A program made the translations under genes and the position numbers. The notes beneath the pieces were generated by a model, which was given only the letters and a program-made list of their open reading frames with translations, made no database searches and was not told the origin of the DNA. Shown piece after piece: positions 36,774 to 45,893 of a stretch of 64,000 nucleotides of DNA (its first letter is position 1; each line of letters starts with the position of its first letter). This DNA comes from UBA2137 sp963740205 (lineage in GTDB: Bacteria > Pseudomonadota > Alphaproteobacteria > Micavibrionales > Micavibrionaceae): the NCBI GenBank assembly GCA_963740205.1, contig CAVUDD010000002.1, forward strand, positions 62,001-126,000, in the 5' to 3' direction.

Positions 36774-37439
36774 ATGATATCTTCAATTTATAATCCATCA
36801 CTAGTGATATTTGATTGGGATGGTACTCTCGTTTCAACTTTGCCTCTACTTCACAAGGCGCATAATTACGCACGTGAAGCTTTGGGGTTTCCCAGCTGGA
36901 ACATGCAAGAATATAAGTCTCATATGCATTATTCTGCTCGCGAGCTCTATCCTAATTTATATGCTGAGCGTGCTGATGAGGCCTATAAGGCTTTGTACAA
37001 GTACGTGGACGAACATCACATCAAAGAATTAGAAGTTTTAGATGGGGCTGAGGCTTTATTACAATTATTGTTCGACAGGAATATTCCCACGATATTGGTT
37101 TCGAATAAAACGCATAGATATCTTGTTAAGGAAGTAGAGCATCTTGGTTGGCAGGATTATTTTAAAGGAATAATAGGAGCGGGAGTTGCAGAAAAAGACA
37201 AGCCTGAAACACATCCAGTAACCATGATCATGCAAAAAAGAAATATCCCGTCGTCATTGTTGGAAAATGCTATTTTTGTAGGTGATACAGGTACAGATGT
37301 AAAATGTGCTAAAAATCTTGGTATTCCTTCGATTGTCATTGGGACTGCTTTGAATGAGAGTGAAACAGCGGTATATGAGAATTTAAAGATATTTAAAAAA
37401 GCTTTTAATGAGCCTATTGCACTTAAAAAGTCTTTATAA
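36774..37439 (+). CDS. HAD-family phosphatase (phosphoglycolate-phosphatase-like)
   Basis: This haloacid-dehalogenase-type phosphatase has motif I VIFDWDGTLVST, motif II TILVSNKTHRY, motif III Lys in AEKDKPETHPV and motif IV IFVGDTGTDVKCAKNLG. A helical cap lies between motifs I and II, as in Gph/beta-phosphoglucomutase-like members. The substrate is unknown. I chose ATG 36774, one base after the trkA stop; the frame is open back to 36756. It lies between trkA and hfq in an otherwise standard alphaproteobacterial gene order. Confidence 0.85.
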   Translation: MISSIYNPSLVIFDWDGTLVSTLPLLHKAHNYAREALGFPSWNMQEYKSHMHYSARELYPNLYAERADEAYKALYKYVDEHHIKELEVLDGAEALLQLLFDRNIPTILVSNKTHRYLVKEVEHLGWQDYFKGIIGAGVAEKDKPETHPVTMIMQKRNIPSSLLENAIFVGDTGTDVKCAKNLGIPSIVIGTALNESETAVYENLKIFKKAFNEPIALKKSL

Positions 37440-37517
37440 AAAGGTTGCCGTTGTTGGTTTTATCCATTAATCAACAATAAGGTGCACAAGAATAAAAATA
37501 AAAGGGGTACTTAGGAA

Positions 37518-37787
37518 ATGTCAGAGAAAAACCAAAACGTACAGGACGTATTCCTGAACGCTATACGCAAGGATAAATCATCAGTAACAGTCTTTCTTGT
37601 TAACGGGGTTAAGTTACAAGGTATTGTTACTTGGTTTGATAATTTTTCAATGCTGTTAAAAAGAGATTCACATATCCAGCTTGTTTATAAGCACGCAATA
37701 TCAACTATTATGCCTTCTGGACCTGTCCAGCTCTATGATGGTGAAGATGTTGCCGATAACGATACAAAAGAGACTTCAGAAGACTAA
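37518..37787 (+). CDS. hfq: Hfq, RNA chaperone
   Basis: Hfq is a hexameric Sm-like protein that pairs small RNAs with mRNAs. The Sm1 region VQDVFLNAIRKDKSSVTVFLVNGVKL and Sm2 YKHAISTIMPS are typical (first quoted only in part by position, residues 8-33). The N-terminal Gln-Asn-Val-Gln residues bind the proximal face. An acidic tail of about 15 residues ends the 89-residue protein. An AGGGG-type site lies upstream, and hflX follows 22 bases later as in enterobacteria and most alphaproteobacteria. Confidence 0.96.
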   Translation: MSEKNQNVQDVFLNAIRKDKSSVTVFLVNGVKLQGIVTWFDNFSMLLKRDSHIQLVYKHAISTIMPSGPVQLYDGEDVADNDTKETSED

Positions 37788-37809
37788 TTTCTGAACTATC
37801 TAATTACAC

Positions 37810-39096
37810 ATGACTTATCAAAATATTGATCATTCCTCGGGGAGTGCCTACCTAATTCATCCTGTTTTAAAACAAGATGGAAGTAAACGCTCGTTAGAAC
37901 GGGAATGCGAGGAGCTTGAAGGTTTGGCTAATGCCATCCATTTAAAACCTCTGGGTACAAAAATCATATCTCTTAGCAAGATTGTTCCCTCTACCTATAT
38001 GGGGAAGGGGGTCTGTGAAGACTTTAAGAACATATTTGAGGATATTGAGCCTGATCTAGTTATTGTGAACACACAATTATCACCAGTCCAACAGCGTAAT
38101 CTTGAAAAATTATGGTCATGTAAGGTAATTGACAGAACTGGTCTTATTCTAGAAATCTTCGGTGAGCGAGCCCAGACTAAAGAAGGGCGCATTCAAGTCG
38201 AGCTTGCCGCTCTAAATTATCAACGCTCACGCCTTGTAAGATCATGGACTTACCTTGAAAGACAGCGCGGTGGTGCCGGCTTTATGGGTGGGCCAGGGGA
38301 ACGTCAGATTGAGATTGACCGTCGTTTGATTGACGAAAAAATTACAAGCCTAAAGAAAAATCTTGAGAAGATTCGTCAAAACAGAGATCTTCAACGTAAA
38401 AATAGAGACAAGGTTCCTTATCCAGTTGTTGCACTAGTCGGTTATACCAATGCGGGTAAATCTACCTTGTTTAATCTGCTAACAAACTCGGATGTCTTTG
38501 CGGAAGACCTGCCTTTTGCGACGCTTGATCCAACTATGCGCGCTTTAAAGCTCAAAAGCGGCAGAGAGGTTATTTTATCAGATACTGTAGGATTTATTAC
38601 AGATTTGCCAACACAGCTTGTTGAGGCTTTTAGGGCTACATTGGAACAGGTTCTCTATGCCGATGTTATCGTGCATGTGCGTGATTATGTGACCGAGGAC
38701 AGTGAACAACAAAGGGATAATGTGATTTCAATCTTAAAGGATCTTGGTATTACCTATCGTAAAGACGAGCGGGTTATCGAGGTTCTCAATAAAATTGATC
38801 TTATAGAGCAGGGGGAGCGTCATCTTCCTGAGAATAGGGAACGAATAGTGCCTGTTTCAGCCGTCACAGGCGAGAATATTGAAAAACTCCTTGTTACTAT
38901 TGAAAAGACCCTTATGCGCTCGGCAAAAGAAATTGAATTAAATATACCCTTCAAGGATGGTAAGGCATTAGCATGGCTTCATTCGCATGGTGAAGTAAAA
39001 TCACAAAATGAGAACCATAAGAGTGCTGTAACATCTGTTAAGATACTGATGGATATCGCTGAAATTGAAAAATTTGAAAGCTTATTTGGATATTAG
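37810..39096 (+). CDS. hflX: HflX, ribosome-associated GTPase
   Basis: HflX is a GTPase that splits stalled or stressed ribosomes. The N-terminal HflX domain (to about residue 200) includes the GFMGGPGERQIEIDRRLI signature. The G domain has G1 VGYTNAGKSTLFNLL, G3 SDTVGFITDLPTQLVE and G4 LNKIDL. The 428 residues are usual. It follows hfq after 22 bases and is probably co-transcribed. Its 3' end overlaps the convergent mazG gene by four bases. Confidence 0.95.
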   Translation: MTYQNIDHSSGSAYLIHPVLKQDGSKRSLERECEELEGLANAIHLKPLGTKIISLSKIVPSTYMGKGVCEDFKNIFEDIEPDLVIVNTQLSPVQQRNLEKLWSCKVIDRTGLILEIFGERAQTKEGRIQVELAALNYQRSRLVRSWTYLERQRGGAGFMGGPGERQIEIDRRLIDEKITSLKKNLEKIRQNRDLQRKNRDKVPYPVVALVGYTNAGKSTLFNLLTNSDVFAEDLPFATLDPTMRALKLKSGREVILSDTVGFITDLPTQLVEAFRATLEQVLYADVIVHVRDYVTEDSEQQRDNVISILKDLGITYRKDERVIEVLNKIDLIEQGERHLPENRERIVPVSAVTGENIEKLLVTIEKTLMRSAKEIELNIPFKDGKALAWLHSHGEVKSQNENHKSAVTSVKILMDIAEIEKFESLFGY

Positions 39097-39872
39097 ATTT
39101 TTTTAAGCTTTTGATCTTGCCACAAATTCATCATCTCATTTAAAGTTAGATTTCTAAATTCTTTATTTCTTAATTTAGAATCTTCAACCATCCCATTGTA
39201 ACGTTTTATGAATTTGTTGTTTGCTTTGCGAGCACTTTCTTCAGCATCAATTTTTAAATATCTCCCCAGATTGGCTAAGACAAATAAAAGATCTCCAAGT
39301 TCTTCTTCGGCTTTTTCTACATTGTTTTGTGTAATTTCGTGCCTGAGTTCACTAAGTTCTTCCTCAACTTTCGAAATGATATCGTTTACGTTTTTCCACT
39401 CAAACCCAGATTTAGCCGCCTTTTTTTGAATTTTTTGAGCACGGAGAAGGGAGGGTAAGCCTTTTGTGATGCCTTCTAATCCCTGCTCTTTTTCTTTGTT
39501 TTCAAGCTGTTTTTGCTGTTCCCAGATATCAAGTACATTAGCAGGGCCATCTGCCTTCTGAGCGTTTTTATTAAAAACGTGAGGATGTCTGAATATCAGC
39601 TTATTAGAGAGATGTTCAACAACATCATCAAATGTGAATAAGCGGGCTTCAGAGGCCATTTGAGCGTGAAAGACAACTTGCAGTAATAAATCTCCAAGCT
39701 CGTCCTTTAAATCATGCATATCGTCGCGTTCAATAGCGTCAACAACCTCATAAGCTTCCTCAAGAGTGTGAGGAGCAATTGTTTCAAACGTTTGTTCAAT
39801 ATCCCACGGACATCCATCATCTGGGTCACGTAGTTGAGTCATTATAGATAGGAGTTTATTTATATTAGTCAT
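39093..39872 (-). CDS. mazG: MazG, nucleoside triphosphate pyrophosphohydrolase
   Basis: MazG hydrolyses NTPs to NMPs and is thought to cleanse nucleotide pools and to lower ppGpp. The 259 residues contain two MazG-fold repeats. The first holds DPDDGCPWDIEQTFETIAPH and EEAYEVVDAI with ELGDLLLQVVFHA. The second has WKNVNDIISKVEEELSEL and EEELGDLLFVLANLGRY, where the acidic metal-binding ELGDLL motif recurs. It converges on hflX. The 150-base gap to the divergent methyltransferase gene holds a ten-base-arm inverted repeat. Confidence 0.95.
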   Translation of the reverse strand: MTNINKLLSIMTQLRDPDDGCPWDIEQTFETIAPHTLEEAYEVVDAIERDDMHDLKDELGDLLLQVVFHAQMASEARLFTFDDVVEHLSNKLIFRHPHVFNKNAQKADGPANVLDIWEQQKQLENKEKEQGLEGITKGLPSLLRAQKIQKKAAKSGFEWKNVNDIISKVEEELSELRHEITQNNVEKAEEELGDLLFVLANLGRYLKIDAEESARKANNKFIKRYNGMVEDSKLRNKEFRNLTLNEMMNLWQDQKLKKI

Positions 39873-39924
39873 GTTTGGCTATTATAAGTATGTTATGATT
39901 ATTGGGAATAGGCCTCTTTGATTT

Positions 39925-39950
39925 ATATACATTAGAGTGATAATGTATAT
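39925..39950. repeat. Inverted repeat between mazG and a methyltransferase gene
   Basis: Exact ten-base arms ATATACATTA (39925-39934) and TAATGTATAT (39941-39950) flank six bases GAGTGA. The site lies in the 150-base space between the divergent mazG and methyltransferase starts and could be an operator for either. No T run follows, so it is not a simple terminator. Confidence 0.45.
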
Positions 39951-40022
39951 TATGTAAAATAATGTATTAGTATAAAGATATGGGGCTTTAATCATATAAG
40001 AATCATGATATTAATAGTCATC

Positions 40023-40973
40023 ATGTTTCATACCTTCATAAAACTATTAGACGACCCCAAAGCCAAGCTTTCACAGGATAAAAAGACTTTAACTTATAAA
40101 GGTAGAGAAATTCCTGTTAAAAACGGCATACCAAGATTTACACCAGATGAATCTTATTCGCGTGGTAATTTCGAGAAATTGCGTGAAGAACACGCAACAC
40201 TTCAATTTGACAGTATAAATGGCACTCAGGATCGCAATGATACGATTAGTGACCGCACAAATTGGCCGCCGTCGTTCTGGAAAGATAAAATTGTTCTTGA
40301 ATGTGGCTGTGGCGCGGGTCCTGATACCGAAATTCTACGTAACTGGGGCGCAAAAGTCATTGCTGTTGATATTGCCGGCCTTGATATTGCAAAAGAAAAT
40401 TTAAATGATGAGGTTAATATCCAGCTTGCTCAGGCTTCGATATTAGATTTGCCGTTTAAAGAAAAAAGCTTTGATATTGTATTTTGCCATCGTGTTTTAC
40501 AGCATACTCCTGATCCTCATGGTGTCTTAAAGCATATTCTTAAGTTCGTGAAGGATGATGGCGCTGTTTTCGTGCATACATACGCACGCACGTGGATACA
40601 GATGTGGCGTTGGAAATACGCCTTGTTACCGTTTACACGTAAAATTGAGCCTGAAAAACTCTACAATCACGTTAAGGGCTATGCGCCATTTGCGTTTAAA
40701 GTCACATCTTTTTTACGAAAAATTCCGGGTGGCCGTGTCATTACACATTTCTTTATTCCGTTCCTGAATTACAGACACGCAAAGCAGTTTAAGACCTTGA
40801 GTGATGAGCGTGTGATGGAAATAGGTGTGCACGATACTTTTGATGCCCTCTCCCCGCCTTACGATCAGCCTATGAGTGCTAAAGATCTCAGGGAGATTGC
40901 TTCAAAGCAATTAAAACAACCATTTGAGATAATAGAGCGTCCTATGGTAACTTTACTGCGTACGAAACTCTAA
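40023..40973 (+). CDS. Class I SAM-dependent methyltransferase with Trm112-like N-terminus
   Basis: The first 35 residues (LSQDKKTLTYKGREIPVKNG, IPRF) resemble the small Trm112/UPF0434 domain but lack zinc-binding cysteines. The central domain is a class I methyltransferase with motif I VLECGCGAGPDTEIL, motif II VIAVDIAG and motif IV FDIVFCHRVLQHTPDPHG. The C-terminal 130 residues (MWRWKYALLPFTRKIE, PPYDQPMSAKDL) are rich in aromatics and basic residues. Such proteins often act in polysaccharide or lipid tailoring, but the substrate is unknown. I chose ATG 40023 (MFHTFIKLL); ATG 40005 is possible. It overlaps the convergent MBL gene by 21 bases. Confidence 0.8.
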   Translation: MFHTFIKLLDDPKAKLSQDKKTLTYKGREIPVKNGIPRFTPDESYSRGNFEKLREEHATLQFDSINGTQDRNDTISDRTNWPPSFWKDKIVLECGCGAGPDTEILRNWGAKVIAVDIAGLDIAKENLNDEVNIQLAQASILDLPFKEKSFDIVFCHRVLQHTPDPHGVLKHILKFVKDDGAVFVHTYARTWIQMWRWKYALLPFTRKIEPEKLYNHVKGYAPFAFKVTSFLRKIPGGRVITHFFIPFLNYRHAKQFKTLSDERVMEIGVHDTFDALSPPYDQPMSAKDLREIASKQLKQPFEIIERPMVTLLRTKL

Positions 40974-41738
40974 TCCATCGCAGGCAAGTTCATAACCATC
41001 TGGCAATTCTGCAGAGACTTTATCAAAATCAATATAGATTGGCAGAACGTTCAAAATGACACGTTCGGCATTTACGATTCTATCGTTAAGCTCAAATACC
41101 CTGTCAAAAGAAGCGTGTACTGGATTTCTATGATAATTATAGCCACCAGCATCAACTATCCATGTCTTAACGCCCTTAAAAGCCTCATGTGTTTCATCTG
41201 TGTTTTCTAAATCATGCATATCAACTGAATAAGCAATATCACCAAAACGGAAACCTGTCGTTTTTTCCTCCCCATGTATTAAGTTATGCGTTGAAAAACT
41301 AATGTCACCAATTTTATAGTTATAAAATTCTTTGATTTCATTAGACGCAACCACAACAGGATAAAATTCAGAAACCTGCTCGAAAAGATAAGGATATTTT
41401 TGCCTCAGAGTTTCTAGGCATTTTTTGTTGGCATAAATATCTATGGGGTTCTTTTGGCGCATGAAATAGGTACGTAAATCATCCATGCCTCCGACATGAT
41501 CCCCATGTGCATGCGTATAAAGTACAGCATTGATATCTTTAACTTTGTGCCTGATTGTTTGGTGGCGAAAATCTGAGCCTGTATCAATAATGAGGGTTGT
41601 AGATGGCGATTGTATAAGTAACGAACAACGTGTACGTCTGTTCTTTTCGTTATGAGGATTACATTCGCCCCATTCGTCACCTGCGCGCGGAACACCATGG
41701 GAATCCCCACAGCCCATAATGGTTAATTTGATTTCCAT
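40953..41738 (-). CDS. MBL-fold metallohydrolase, PhnP-like
   Basis: This metallo-beta-lactamase-fold protein has the metal motif THAHGDHVGG (His76, His78, Asp80, His81), an upstream IDTGSDFRHQ, the His in THNLIHGEEKTTGFRFG and late VDAGGYNYHRNPVHAS. The start TIMGCGDSHGVPRAG is typical of the alphaproteobacterial proteins encoded after tatD, related to the PhnP phosphodiesterase. The true substrate is unknown. It overlaps tatD by 16 bases and is last of a minus-strand run from dacC onward. Confidence 0.85.
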   Translation of the reverse strand: MEIKLTIMGCGDSHGVPRAGDEWGECNPHNEKNRRTRCSLLIQSPSTTLIIDTGSDFRHQTIRHKVKDINAVLYTHAHGDHVGGMDDLRTYFMRQKNPIDIYANKKCLETLRQKYPYLFEQVSEFYPVVVASNEIKEFYNYKIGDISFSTHNLIHGEEKTTGFRFGDIAYSVDMHDLENTDETHEAFKGVKTWIVDAGGYNYHRNPVHASFDRVFELNDRIVNAERVILNVLPIYIDFDKVSAELPDGYELACDGLEFRTQ

Positions 41739-42523
41739 GTGTCTTTCGCTTTTGGAAATAACTCAAAAAAGTTTTTTTGGGTTTTTGTGGCAATCTCTTC
41801 TTGGGAAACACCTCTGAGATCGGCAATAAATTTACCAGTATGAATGACATTGGCAGGCTGGTTTGTTTTTCCACGCAATGGAACAGGCGCAAGGAAGGGC
41901 GCATCTGTTTCTATAAGCATGCTTTCTAATGGGATTCTTTTGGCTATCTCTTGAAGTTCTGTTGCTTTTTTAAAAGTAACTATACCAGAGAAAGATATGA
42001 GGAGGCCTAACTCAAGTCCCCTCTCCGCTAAATCTCTGCTGCCTGAAAAGCAATGCAGAACACCTTTTGGTACGCCCTCTTCTTTCAATATTTGAATAGT
42101 GTCATCTTCTGCATCACGAGTGTGAATAACAAGAGCGGTATCACTTTCAAGTGAGGCGCGTATATGCTTTCTAAATGAATCTTTTTGCTCTTCGCGCGGT
42201 GAATTATCATAGTAATAATCAAGGCCCGTTTCGCCTATGGCAACTACCTTTGGGTTGTCATTCACCATATTGATAATATCGTTGGTAGTATATTTTTTCT
42301 CTGTTTCTGCTCCGGCATCGTGTGGGTGTGTTCCAACACTACACCAAACATTTTCATTCGCTGTAGCTATAGAATTTAATTGAGAAAATTCCTTATCAAT
42401 TTCACAGCAAATTGTCATCATGCCACTCACGCCAGCTTGCTTAGCAGAACGAATTATGTCGGAGGGTAGTCCCAACTCCTCAATGCGTTCGTGATTTAGG
42501 TGACAATGTGAGTCCAACCACAT
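41723..42523 (-). CDS. tatD: TatD-family metal-dependent hydrolase
   Basis: TatD proteins are TIM-barrel metal-dependent nucleases with 3'-5' exonuclease activity in DNA repair. The N-terminal metal motif is DSHCHL (His6, His8). GETGLDYYYDN carries the bridging Glu, IHTRDAEDD and HCFSGSRDLAERGL bind metal, and ETDAPFLAPVPLRGKTNQP ends the active site. The 266 residues are normal. It sits between folB and the MBL gene, overlapping the latter. Confidence 0.93.
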   Translation of the reverse strand: MWLDSHCHLNHERIEELGLPSDIIRSAKQAGVSGMMTICCEIDKEFSQLNSIATANENVWCSVGTHPHDAGAETEKKYTTNDIINMVNDNPKVVAIGETGLDYYYDNSPREEQKDSFRKHIRASLESDTALVIHTRDAEDDTIQILKEEGVPKGVLHCFSGSRDLAERGLELGLLISFSGIVTFKKATELQEIAKRIPLESMLIETDAPFLAPVPLRGKTNQPANVIHTGKFIADLRGVSQEEIATKTQKNFFELFPKAKDTWKSN

Positions 42524-42524
42524 T

Positions 42525-42884
42525 TTAAACTCGCTCTCTTATCATTTGAATACCTGCTCCATCTACATCATCAAATATTGCAGGTTTCAGAATTTTCAAA
42601 TCAACTTTACGCACTTGTTTATAGGAGAAACAGAAATCGATAATTTTTTCAGAAAATGTCTCAAGCAAGTTCAGATGTGATTCCGAGGCAATATCAATAA
42701 CCCCTGCCCTGATATGGCCATAATTAATAACGTTATCAATATCATCCTGAAAATCCTTATTAAGGTATTCAACATCAACCTTTAGCGTAATAATGATAGG
42801 AACGGTTTTCTCTTTGTCTATTTCCTCAATGCCGATAAGCATATCTATGTGAAGGCCTTCTAGGCAAATAGTCAAATTTTTCAT
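42525..42884 (-). CDS. folB: Dihydroneopterin aldolase-type protein (FolB family)
   Basis: The 119-residue protein matches the FolB fold. It has LTICLEGLHIDMLIGIEEID (a GxxxxER-like start), VINYGHIRAGVIDIASES, HLNLLETFSEKIIDFCF with the conserved Glu, and KILKPAIFDDVDGAGIQM. FolB converts dihydroneopterin to 6-hydroxymethyl-dihydropterin in folate synthesis. It lies exactly between holB and tatD, the place where most alphaproteobacteria carry metG. It overlaps holB by four bases. A related epimerase/aldolase activity cannot be excluded. Confidence 0.8.
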   Translation of the reverse strand: MKNLTICLEGLHIDMLIGIEEIDKEKTVPIIITLKVDVEYLNKDFQDDIDNVINYGHIRAGVIDIASESHLNLLETFSEKIIDFCFSYKQVRKVDLKILKPAIFDDVDGAGIQMIRERV

Positions 42885-44030
42885 TGGAGCTGACCGCCTT
42901 TATTTTGCAAAAGAGCAAATGCCTGTAAAACCGCATTATTTTTATCAAGCGATTGGTATTCTGTCATGTTCAAAAGCTTTTCAATTTTATCGTGAATTTG
43001 CGTTAGCTTCTGACTTTCATTTTTGTCAAAAAACATTCTTACAGTTGGGTGTTTGGAAAGGATACTTGGATAGTGACGGGAACCATTACTAGCCTTATAG
43101 AATATACCCTGCCTTAGAAGCCATAAGAGGTTTTGCTTAAACAAAGAAAACTTTTCATTACCGCTTGTAAACCGTGATAGAGAGTCGGCAAGCCTATGGA
43201 TTTGCAGCGCGTCGAATTTGGGCCAGTTCTCAAAAGTCTGCAAAATATCGTTTAAGGTTTCTAGGCCCTTAATGTCAATAAGTTCCAATACTTTACCTGG
43301 ACTGCCATCAGAAATATCAATCAATGCGTTTATATCTTCCTGATCTCCCACCAGAGTGGGTAGCAGTTTTCTCATTTGTGTTTCTGTGAGAGGCATCATC
43401 GGGAATTGTTGTACACGTGACTTAATTGTTGGCAACAAATGACCTGTTGTTTTGCTGACCAATATTAATACGGCATGTGCAGGTGGTTCTTCCAATATTT
43501 TCAGAAGACTATTCTGGGCAGCATTGGTCATTGTATGTGCCTCATCTACTATTACCACTCGCCAACCATCTGATTTAGAGGGTCGCAAACGCATAAAAGG
43601 TGCAATTTTACGAATTGTTTCGGCATCAAGTGAGGTTTTAACAGCTCCCTTTTTTTCATCGAATGCAGGTTTGGCAACATAGATATCTGGGTGTGCGCCG
43701 TTGGCAATTTGCCTGGCTGCCTGGCTGCCTTCCTTCACATTTAGACCGTCCAACTTGTCACCATCGTCAGAGAGAAGGTATGTTGCGAGCTTATAAGCAA
43801 GCGTTGCCTTTCCTATACCCTTTGGACCAGTCAAGTAAAATGCTATGTGGCAATCTTTTTTCTTCGTAAGCTTTAACTAGCAAATCGCGTACATGGTCGT
43901 GTCCCACAAGTTCTTGTTTGACAGCTGTATGTGTAGATGCAAAAGGTGGGAGATCTTTTTGTTCATCATATTCCTCAAATTCCTCATCGTCTTTTTCTTC
44001 AACGAGCGGATCTCCAAATAAATCAACCAT
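42881..44030 (-). CDS. holB: DNA polymerase III delta' subunit (frameshifted)
   Basis: Delta' is part of the clamp loader that opens the beta clamp. The N-terminal frame (44030-43791) has an acidic leader and VGHDHVRDLLVKAYEEKRLPHS. The longer frame (43834-42881) resumes at LTGPKGIGKATLAYKLATYLL. Removing one T from the coding-strand TTTT run (43837-43840) reads PHSIYLTGPKGIGKATLA, the expected Walker A. The sensor SRVQQFPMMPL and the DEAHTMTNAAQNSLLKILEEPP region are intact (key part quoted as DEAHTMT). The repaired protein has about 382 residues. tmk lies just upstream with a one-base overlap. I consider it a sequence error. Confidence 0.92.
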
Positions 44031-44683
44031 TATAAAACACCTCTTTTTATAATGATGTCTCGTATATTTTGCTGGAGCGTTTCAATACTATCGCGAGCAT
44101 CTATAATTTCAAACCTGTCAGGGTTTGCTTTAGCAAGCTCCAAAAAACCTTGGCGTAGTTTCTCATGGAAAGATATATCAAGCCCCTCAAAACGATCCTC
44201 TGTTTGCTCACGGCTATCCTTAGAGGAAGATAAATGCACTTTGGATCGCATGAGCCCCTCCTTCACAGGTATATCGAGTAAAAAGGTCAGATCAGGTTCC
44301 ATGTTGCCTAATACAAAGGCATGTATGTTATTTACAAAATCAAGAGGCAGACCGTGACCATAGCTTTGGTAGGCTCGCGTAGAATCTGCAAATCTGTCGC
44401 TAATAACAACTTTGCCAGCTTCAAGTGCAGGTTTAACTAGATCCTGAACATGCATTTGGCGTGCTGTATAAAGAAGAAGAACCTCTGCTTCTGGGCTCCA
44501 GTTTCCACCATCGCGCTGCACAAGCAGATCTCTTATTTTTTCTGCCTCTGGTGTTCCTCCAGGCTCTCTTGTGAGGACAACTTCTCGACCTTGTTCTTCA
44601 AGCCATTTGCATAGAGATTTTATCTGGGTCGTTTTACCTGACCCCTCTCCTCCTTCAAATGTAATGAATACTCCATCAGGCAT
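44030..44683 (-). CDS. tmk: Thymidylate kinase
   Basis: This kinase phosphorylates dTMP to dTDP. The P loop is FEGGEGSGKTTQ. The substrate motif LTREPGGTPEAEKIR and the DRFADSTRAYQSYG segment are typical. LDIPVKEGLMRS and a lid region follow. The 217 residues are normal. It overlaps the end of dacC by eight bases and the start of holB by one, so dacC-tmk-holB is a tight minus-strand run. Confidence 0.96.
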   Translation of the reverse strand: MPDGVFITFEGGEGSGKTTQIKSLCKWLEEQGREVVLTREPGGTPEAEKIRDLLVQRDGGNWSPEAEVLLLYTARQMHVQDLVKPALEAGKVVISDRFADSTRAYQSYGHGLPLDFVNNIHAFVLGNMEPDLTFLLDIPVKEGLMRSKVHLSSSKDSREQTEDRFEGLDISFHEKLRQGFLELAKANPDRFEIIDARDSIETLQQNIRDIIIKRGVL

Positions 44684-45860
44684 TAGAAGTTGGGCTCGCT
44701 TTCTGCCAAAGCTTTACAAAAAAATTGGCCTCTTCAACAGAATTCATAGTAACAAGAGGGCTTCTTCTGACCTCTTTACCATTCTTAGAAATAACCAATT
44801 CGCCTATCTTTTGACCTTTTTGAAGGGGCGCAGTAACAGGGGAATTAAACTCAAATTGAGTGCTTATGGTTGATTCATCTGCTGTGACAGGAAGTGTCAT
44901 AACAATATCCTCGCTAGTCCCTACTTGTACGTTTTCGACCTTGCCATACAGAACTGGTGTAACCTCAAGAGGCTTACCAGCATTAACAATTGTTTGCGTT
45001 TTAAAGTTTCGAAGCGCCCAAGTCATTAACTTCACAGATTCATCTGATCTTGCCTGTTGGCTCTCAAGGCCATTTACAACCATAACGACACGACGGCCTT
45101 CCGGATTAACTGCTGAGGCCATCAACCCATAACCAGCATCTTCGGTATGACCTGTCTTAATCCCATCCGCACCAATATTTTTATAAAGTAGTGGGTTTCT
45201 GTTTCCTTGCTTTATGCCATTATAATCATAGTCAATTTGTGAGTAGAGCTTGTAGTAACCTGGGTGATCTTTAATTGTCGCAACAGCAAGTTTTGTTAAA
45301 TCCTTGGCTGTTGAATAATGCTCAGGATCAGGCCAGCCACTCGCATTTGTAAAGTTGGAGTTTTCCATGCCTAAATCTTTAGCAATCTTGTTAAGCCGAA
45401 CGGCAAAAGCATCCTCTGAACCAGCTAATCCTTCGGCGAGCACGATACTTGCGTCGTTACCGGATTGAATAATAACGCCTTTAAGCAAATCTATTACTGG
45501 GACATCGCCATTGATAGGAACAAACATTTTAGAGCCTTGTTTTTCCCAAGCTTTTTGGGAAACGCGGAATGTTTGATCTTCTTTAATGTCTCCACGCTTT
45601 AGTGCCTCTGTAACAGCATAGGTTGTTAGTACCTTGCTCATAGAAGACGTAGGCATCCTCTCATCTTCATTCTTCGCAAATAAGACATCACCAGTTTGAT
45701 AGTCAATAATGTAGGCTTGTTTTGCGGATGTATCGATTGTCTCTTGAGCCTTTGCATTTGAAGTGTAAAGAAATAATCCAGCAACAATTACTGTCTTAAC
45801 CGCTTTAGAAACAAGGAAAAGGTAAAAGAAACGTGATGAGAAAAGCGTGCGCATTTTCAT
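44676..45860 (-). CDS. dacC: D-alanyl-D-alanine carboxypeptidase (PBP5/6 family)
   Basis: This low-molecular-weight penicillin-binding protein trims the terminal D-Ala of murein pentapeptides. An N-terminal signal peptide ends near SNAKA-QE (residue 38). The catalytic triad motifs are Ser73-Met-Ser-Lys76 (TSSMSKVLTT), Ser133-Gly-Asn135 and Lys235-Thr-Gly237 (GIKTGHTE). A C-terminal PBP5-type beta domain ends with an amphipathic helix (EEANFFVKLWQKA) that probably anchors to the membrane surface. The 394 residues are normal. It lies between rlpA and tmk. Confidence 0.93.
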   Translation of the reverse strand: MKMRTLFSSRFFYLFLVSKAVKTVIVAGLFLYTSNAKAQETIDTSAKQAYIIDYQTGDVLFAKNEDERMPTSSMSKVLTTYAVTEALKRGDIKEDQTFRVSQKAWEKQGSKMFVPINGDVPVIDLLKGVIIQSGNDASIVLAEGLAGSEDAFAVRLNKIAKDLGMENSNFTNASGWPDPEHYSTAKDLTKLAVATIKDHPGYYKLYSQIDYDYNGIKQGNRNPLLYKNIGADGIKTGHTEDAGYGLMASAVNPEGRRVVMVVNGLESQQARSDESVKLMTWALRNFKTQTIVNAGKPLEVTPVLYGKVENVQVGTSEDIVMTLPVTADESTISTQFEFNSPVTAPLQKGQKIGELVISKNGKEVRRSPLVTMNSVEEANFFVKLWQKASPTSNA

Positions 45861-45893
45861 TGAATAGCCTTCTATATCTTAATGTTAATATTT

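Noticed and set aside
37440..37517. TTGTTG/CAACAA repeat before hfq as a terminator
   Set aside because: The stem is only six AT-rich pairs with a loop of about 14 bases and no T run follows, so it is unlikely to end transcription.
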